In this document: positions 14,828 to 17,822 of the stretch, piece after piece
How positions within the stretch are numbered: the stretch's first letter is position 1
Layout of the letters: every line of letters begins with the position of its first letter
Source of the DNA: HGM11501 sp045123995
GTDB taxonomy: Bacteria > Bacillota > Clostridia > CAKSNL01 > HGM11501
Direction: 5' to 3'
Assembly: GCA_045123995.1 (NCBI GenBank)
Contig: JBGVKY010000010.1
Span: 1-17,822 of the forward strand
Length of the DNA stretch: 17,822 nucleotides
Notes under the pieces: model-generated
What the model was told of the DNA's origin: nothing
Seen by the model: only the letters and a program-made list of their open reading frames with translations
The model's database searches: none
Translations under genes and position numbers: made by a program

Positions 14828-15007
14828 ATGATAAAACCGATTAAAATCCATAAAAAAGGGGAGGACGGACATAAAATTATATCTGTCCGCATAAAAGAAG
14901 GAACCTTAGATAAGATTGACCGTCTTGCTACAGAATCAAATCGCTCCCGAAACGAAGTTATCAATATACTTTTAGAAAACAGCGTAGACGAAGTGGAAAT
15001 CAGCTGA
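14828..15007 (+). CDS. Small ribbon-helix-helix DNA-binding protein
   Basis: The 59-residue product has a basic start (MIKPIKIHKKGEDG) and one Arc/CopG-type ribbon-helix-helix domain: the strand HKIISVRI (15-22), helix TLDKIDRLATES, the turn NRSRNE, and helix VINILLENSVDEV. Proteins of this kind bind DNA as dimers through the strand pair and usually repress their own operon. The ATG at 14828 follows GAGGTGA by four bases. It is the first gene after a perfect promoter and paired palindromes and lies 17 bases before the XRE gene. It could be an antitoxin, but no toxin-like partner is adjacent. Confidence 0.8.
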   Translation: MIKPIKIHKKGEDGHKIISVRIKEGTLDKIDRLATESNRSRNEVINILLENSVDEVEIS

Positions 15008-15024
15008 CGAGTTAAGAGGTATAT

Positions 15025-15267
15025 ATGGATACTTATACTGCTGTTAAAAACAGAATTCTCTTTTTATGCGAAGAGAAGAAAATGACAATAAATCGTCTTG
15101 CCACAGAGTCGGGGATTTCCCCGTCAACTCTTAAGAGCATTTTGTACGGGAACAGCAAAAATCCCGGCATTGTCACATTGAAAATGCTTTGTGACGGACT
15201 TTCGGTCTCCCTGACTGAATTTTTTGATACAGAGGAATTTAAAACTCTTGAGCAGGAAATAAAATAA
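15025..15267 (+). CDS. XRE-family helix-turn-helix regulator
   Basis: The 80-residue protein is essentially a single Cro/C1-type HTH domain. Helix 1 is TAVKNRILFLCEEKK, helices 2-3 are MTINRLATESGISPSTLKSIL with the recognition helix at SPSTLKSILYG, and two further helices run through VTLKMLCDGLSVSLTEFF. Such stand-alone domains bind operators as dimers. The ATG at 15025 has AAGAGGT upstream. It lies 17 bases after the RHH gene in the same transcript and is followed immediately by a terminator, so the two DNA-binding proteins form a two-gene operon. The target is not known; the paired palindromes upstream are one candidate. Confidence 0.9.
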   Translation: MDTYTAVKNRILFLCEEKKMTINRLATESGISPSTLKSILYGNSKNPGIVTLKMLCDGLSVSLTEFFDTEEFKTLEQEIK

Positions 15268-15297
15268 AGTTCGACCAACGGTCGAGCTTTATTTTTT
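15266..15297 (+). terminator. Intrinsic terminator of the RHH-XRE operon
   Basis: An 11-base stem, AAAGTTCGACC with GGTCGAGCTTT (one G-U pair, 3-base loop, 15266-15290), overlaps the XRE stop codon and is followed by ATTTTTT on the plus strand. Confidence 0.88.
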
Positions 15298-15312
15298 AGC
15301 TTCGCTTAAGCT

Positions 15313-15341
15313 ATTATAACACACCACCTATCGTTTTGCAA
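15313..15341 (-). promoter_or_regulatory. Minus-strand promoter candidate facing the XRE gene
   Basis: On the minus strand TTGCAA (15336-15341) and a perfect TATAAT (15313-15318) are 17 bases apart. Transcription would start near 15306 and run toward the 3' end of the XRE gene, across the hairpin at 15266-15290. No minus-strand gene follows. A small inverted repeat TAGCTT/AAGCTA (15297-15313) lies at the start point. Confidence 0.4.
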
Positions 15342-15404
15342 TACTTTTGTTATGCATACTCTAAATATTTTTGCATATATACTTGTATTGCAGAGGTGAT
15401 TTGA

Positions 15405-15578
15405 ATGAAAAAATTTAAGATTCCGTCCATTCCGCCCACAACAAACAAGTGTATAAGGTTTCCCAACGATATAATTGCAAAGGTGGAAAAAGCCATTATC
15501 GGTAAAAACTGCACATTTACTGCTTTTGTAATCGAAGCCGTAAAAGTGGCACTGGAAAATTTAGAAGAAGAAAATTAA
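15405..15578 (+). CDS. Small RHH-type protein (YlcI/YnfO-like)
   Basis: The 57-residue product begins MKKFKIPSIPPTTNKCIRF, with the strand TNKCIRFP and then two helices: DIIAKVEKAIIG and TFTAFVIEAVKVALENLEEE. The IPSIPPTTNKxIRFP start and the CTFTAFV segment match, from memory, many short clostridial proteins annotated as YlcI/YnfO-like or RHH proteins, function unknown. AGAGGTGA lies five bases before the ATG at 15405. A possible -10 (TATACT, 15378-15383) has no good -35. An 8-base inverted repeat, TGCAATAC (15337-15344) and GTATTGCA (15385-15392), frames its leader and abuts the ribosome binding site. A strong terminator follows. The first RHH protein upstream is clearly a different sequence, so this is not a simple duplication. 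Confidence 0.75.
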   Translation: MKKFKIPSIPPTTNKCIRFPNDIIAKVEKAIIGKNCTFTAFVIEAVKVALENLEEEN

Positions 15579-15587
15579 ATTCGGCAC

Positions 15588-15615
15588 AAAAAAAGAGCCT
15601 TTCGGCTCTTTTTTT
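15588..15615. terminator. Bidirectional terminator between convergent genes
   Basis: AAAAAAAGAGCC (15588-15599) and GGCTCTTTTTTT (15604-15615) are perfectly complementary around a TTTC loop, with T runs on both strands. It sits ten bases after the small RHH gene's stop and six bases beyond the stop of the convergent membrane-protein gene, and can serve both. Confidence 0.93.
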
Positions 15616-15620
15616 ATGTC

Positions 15621-16469
15621 TCAGTCTTTAGTTGAGTTCTCCAAATCTTCCGTTTTTTCAGAAAACTTATGTTTATAATATGAATTTATACCATAATAAG
15701 AAATGGATAGAAATACCAATTCTAAAGCAAAAAAAATCACTCCTGAAATAATCGCCGGAGCAACAGCCCCGTAAGAAGTATCATACTTAAGCACAGCGGT
15801 TAACAGCGTGTATAAGGAAAGAACTCCCGTTATTATAAGCAAGACTTTTTTTGATTTGATTTCTTCTCTGTTCAATATTACAAGAAACACAGGATAAATC
15901 ACCGGAGAAAGAAAACGAATAACTGAAGTCTGTACCAGTAAGAAGATTAAAACAAAAAGGAACCATTTATTGTTTTCGCTGTAATTTTGACAAAGCCCCA
16001 ATATTCCCCATATAAAAAATTCTGTTGCCACTACTATTAGAGGGAGAAAATTATAAAAAATCCTTGTTTTTTCTGGCATTTTTTTATTTGCCACCGTATA
16101 TATCAGACAAAAAGAAGCTATAAAAGCCAAAAATGCCCCTGCCGGTATTATTGCAGATATCAAGCTCAGTTCTCCTTTTCCTCCAATCGTAAGAACAAAA
16201 TCGTCTCCCAAACCTATACATAAAATGCATAAAAATTCTATTAAAAGTATTTTTAAAAATGTCCATACTACGTTTTTTCTGAGCGAGGAAAAATTTACAC
16301 CTGCAAGATAAATCGGCAGAAAAGAAACCACCGCTTTTAAGATATCTCCATACTGCTTATCATATAAAAAAGCTTCAGGACGGCCATCTTGGTATCTTAT
16401 AAATCCTCCCACTATGTAATATAGCACAATAGCTATAAAAGGTAATGTATTAAAAATTTTTCTTATCAT
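15621..16469 (-). CDS. Eight-helix membrane protein, candidate immunity partner
   Basis: I do not recognise the family of this 282-residue protein. About eight membrane helices are visible: roughly 5-24, 45-60, 67-88, 98-127, 138-160, 168-198 (long), 208-227 and 235-260. It has short charged loops and a hydrophilic tail (KHKFSEKTEDLENSTKD). No transport or enzyme motif is apparent. The ATG at 16469 has GAGGAG nine bases upstream. It follows the peptidoglycan-binding protein's stop by 66 bases in the same direction with no convincing terminator or promoter between, and ends in the bidirectional terminator. A multi-pass protein directly after a large, C-terminally variable secreted-type protein is a common arrangement for immunity proteins, but a structural membrane partner is equally possible. 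The function is inferred from position only. Confidence 0.7.
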   Translation of the reverse strand: MIRKIFNTLPFIAIVLYYIVGGFIRYQDGRPEAFLYDKQYGDILKAVVSFLPIYLAGVNFSSLRKNVVWTFLKILLIEFLCILCIGLGDDFVLTIGGKGELSLISAIIPAGAFLAFIASFCLIYTVANKKMPEKTRIFYNFLPLIVVATEFFIWGILGLCQNYSENNKWFLFVLIFLLVQTSVIRFLSPVIYPVFLVILNREEIKSKKVLLIITGVLSLYTLLTAVLKYDTSYGAVAPAIISGVIFFALELVFLSISYYGINSYYKHKFSEKTEDLENSTKD

Positions 16470-16535
16470 TTACCCGTGCTCCTCTATATTTTCTCTCCTT
16501 AATGTAATCGTCTTATGTTATTAGATTACTTTTTA

Positions 16536-17822
16536 TTAATTTACTATGATTCCATCTAAAAGAATTATGTTTTTTAAATATGCTATCTTTGGAATTAAAT
16601 CTCCTATCTGCTTTATTCCCCCGTATTCAAGCAGTTGCTGGGCAATTTGACTACAATTTGATGTTAATAAATTATATTTAGGATTCTCCTGCGCAATCTT
16701 TATTCCATATTCTAAAATTTTCATGCCTTGCTCTGGGGTAAACTTATATTTCACCCCTCTATCATATTGCTCCGTACAAAAATCGCCATAAGATGAAGAC
16801 GTCTTTATCGGTGTCCCCCAGAGAAAACTTTCGGTAGCTTCTTTGTCTAAAACTGCGATTCGTGTATCCGACTTTACATCGAAAAGTTTGTCACCGACAT
16901 CCTTGTTCCTGAAATAGCTAAATAAGATACCCTCACCTTCTTCATTTATCAAAAGTACACCGGCATGTCCGAATATCCCTGCTCCTTGATCATCAACTAA
17001 ATAATATGCTTCCGTTATGCTTTCTGTATCATAATCCCTAAGATTCTCTACCGTAACATCTATTGACACTTGTGCATATTTATTATTTTTTTCTGTTGCC
17101 GTAGCATACGCCCTATCGAATACAGTAAGTAGCTTATACTTTGCTGAATCCTCACCATAGTTATCTGCATCGGGGTCTTCACTCCATTCTCCCTTTGCAT
17201 TGTAGCCCGGCTTTATTACACCTGATTCTTTCGTAGCTTCAGCTTGTTCTTCTTCGGTAAAACTTGTTTCGTTTTCTGATGGATAAGGGAACTTTACTTC
17301 TTTTGGGAAAGAATTATATAAGGCATCTTCATATATGCTTTGAGAAAAGTTTTCCGAAGAAGGCTCTTTCGTCTCATTATCTTTCTCTCTTTTTTTATCA
17401 CTTATAGCTTTCCAGGTTTTATCACCCACAACACCGTCGGGAAAAAGACCGTTATCCTCCTGAAACTTTATAACAGCATTAAATGTATTTATACCAAAAT
17501 CACCGTCTTCTGAAAGAGGTCTACCCAAGGCGTCGGTATAGCCCATAGAATTAAGCTCCTTTTGTAATTCCTTTATGGTATAAGGTGAGCCGGAATGTAC
17601 CGAAAGCACAGAACCCTTTTCCTTCAGGCTTTCAAAATCTTCCTCATCTTTAGTAAAATCAGTCTCGGTTAATTTATTTCCCCCGGTACGGGCAGGGGAA
17701 GTTTCAAAGGCCTTGTCTATAGTGGCAAAAGCTCCGTGTTTTCGCGGATTATTAACATTATCACTGGCTTCCACATCATTTTGCGGAGAGACTGCTCCGC
17801 TGTCTGTGTTGGAGAGGTTAGT
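16536..17822 (-). CDS. C-terminal part of a large protein with peptidoglycan-binding and papain-like/NlpC-like domains (N-terminus beyond window)
   Basis: The frame is open to the window edge, giving 428 visible residues; a GTG at 17774 exists but has no ribosome binding site, so the protein almost certainly starts outside. Visible residues 1-75 are a Ser/Asp/Asn-rich linker. About 80-139 are a PG_binding_1 domain: YTIKELQKELNSMGYTD, then GDFGINTFNAVIKFQ and GVVGDKTWKAI. A charged linker follows to about 225. The C-terminal domain carries GAGIFGHAGVLLINEEGEG with His286, FSYF, SSSYGDFCTEQYDRG and YNLLTSNCSQIAQQLL with Cys390. A GHAG strand followed later by an NC helix resembles permuted papain-like (NlpC/P60, LRAT or DUF4105-like) enzymes, including polymorphic toxin tips. 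The His-before-Cys order is what is seen; the enzyme class is inferred. An RHS- or wall-hydrolase-type N-terminus cannot be checked here. Confidence 0.75.
   Translation of the reverse strand, partial: TNLSNTDSGAVSPQNDVEASDNVNNPRKHGAFATIDKAFETSPARTGGNKLTETDFTKDEEDFESLKEKGSVLSVHSGSPYTIKELQKELNSMGYTDALGRPLSEDGDFGINTFNAVIKFQEDNGLFPDGVVGDKTWKAISDKKREKDNETKEPSSENFSQSIYEDALYNSFPKEVKFPYPSENETSFTEEEQAEATKESGVIKPGYNAKGEWSEDPDADNYGEDSAKYKLLTVFDRAYATATEKNNKYAQVSIDVTVENLRDYDTESITEAYYLVDDQGAGIFGHAGVLLINEEGEGILFSYFRNKDVGDKLFDVKSDTRIAVLDKEATESFLWGTPIKTSSSYGDFCTEQYDRGVKYKFTPEQGMKILEYGIKIAQENPKYNLLTSNCSQIAQQLLEYGGIKQIGDLIPKIAYLKNIILLDGIIVN

Noticed and set aside
15033..15278. An 81-codon minus-strand frame opposite the XRE gene
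   Set aside because: The plus-strand HTH protein is clearly real and has a ribosome binding site; this frame overlaps the terminator stem and shows no motif.
16504..16529. GTAATC/GATTAC inverted repeat between the two last minus-strand genes
   Set aside because: Only six base pairs with a 14-base loop and no T run; too weak for a terminator, so the two genes are treated as co-transcribed.

Overview
The window looks like a chromosomal stretch from a low-to-moderate GC, Gram-positive, probably spore-forming anaerobe of the Clostridia (Bacillota). The reasons are strong AGGAGG-type ribosome binding sites, sigma-A promoters with 17-base spacers, the clostridial order spoIID-like / queA / tgt / yajC / TIGR04086 membrane protein / secD / secF, and the acpS / nnr / mazEF neighbourhood. 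I cannot name a genus. No rRNA, tRNA, CRISPR array, transposase or recognised riboswitch was seen.

Layout. Positions 1-2961 (minus) hold a large secreted protein built from discoidin-like carbohydrate-binding modules; its C-terminus lies outside the window. A 394-base leader and intergenic region follow. From 3356 to about 14265 almost every gene is on the minus strand. Read in the direction of transcription these are: an orphan 79-residue protein; a DUF6106-like membrane protein, acpS and nnr; mazE and mazF, a conserved unknown, a SpoIID/LytB protein, queA, a small membrane protein and tgt; yajC; a TIGR04086 membrane protein; then secD and secF. Each block has a visible promoter or terminator. 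Near-consensus promoters precede secD, yajC, mazE, the DUF6106-like gene and the 79-residue gene, and intrinsic terminators follow secF, the TIGR04086 gene and yajC.

Positions 14546-15578 (plus) are a small accessory island: a 71-residue two-helix membrane peptide, a 59-residue ribbon-helix-helix (RHH) protein, an 80-residue XRE-type HTH protein and a second 57-residue RHH protein. The RHH-XRE pair has a perfect consensus promoter and two copies of a palindrome 22 bases apart, which look like an autoregulatory operator. Positions 15621-17822 (minus) hold the C-terminal part of a large protein with a peptidoglycan-binding domain and a C-terminal domain with His and Cys motifs like papain-like / permuted NlpC enzymes. 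An eight-helix membrane protein follows it closely. This pair is the best candidate here for an undescribed toxin-immunity or wall-remodelling system.

How the genes work together. QueA and Tgt make queuosine-modified tRNA. YajC, SecD and SecF assist protein export. AcpS activates acyl carrier protein, Nnr repairs hydrated NAD(P)H, and MazEF is the conserved EndoA-type toxin-antitoxin pair. The two window-edge proteins and the small regulator island are accessory in character.
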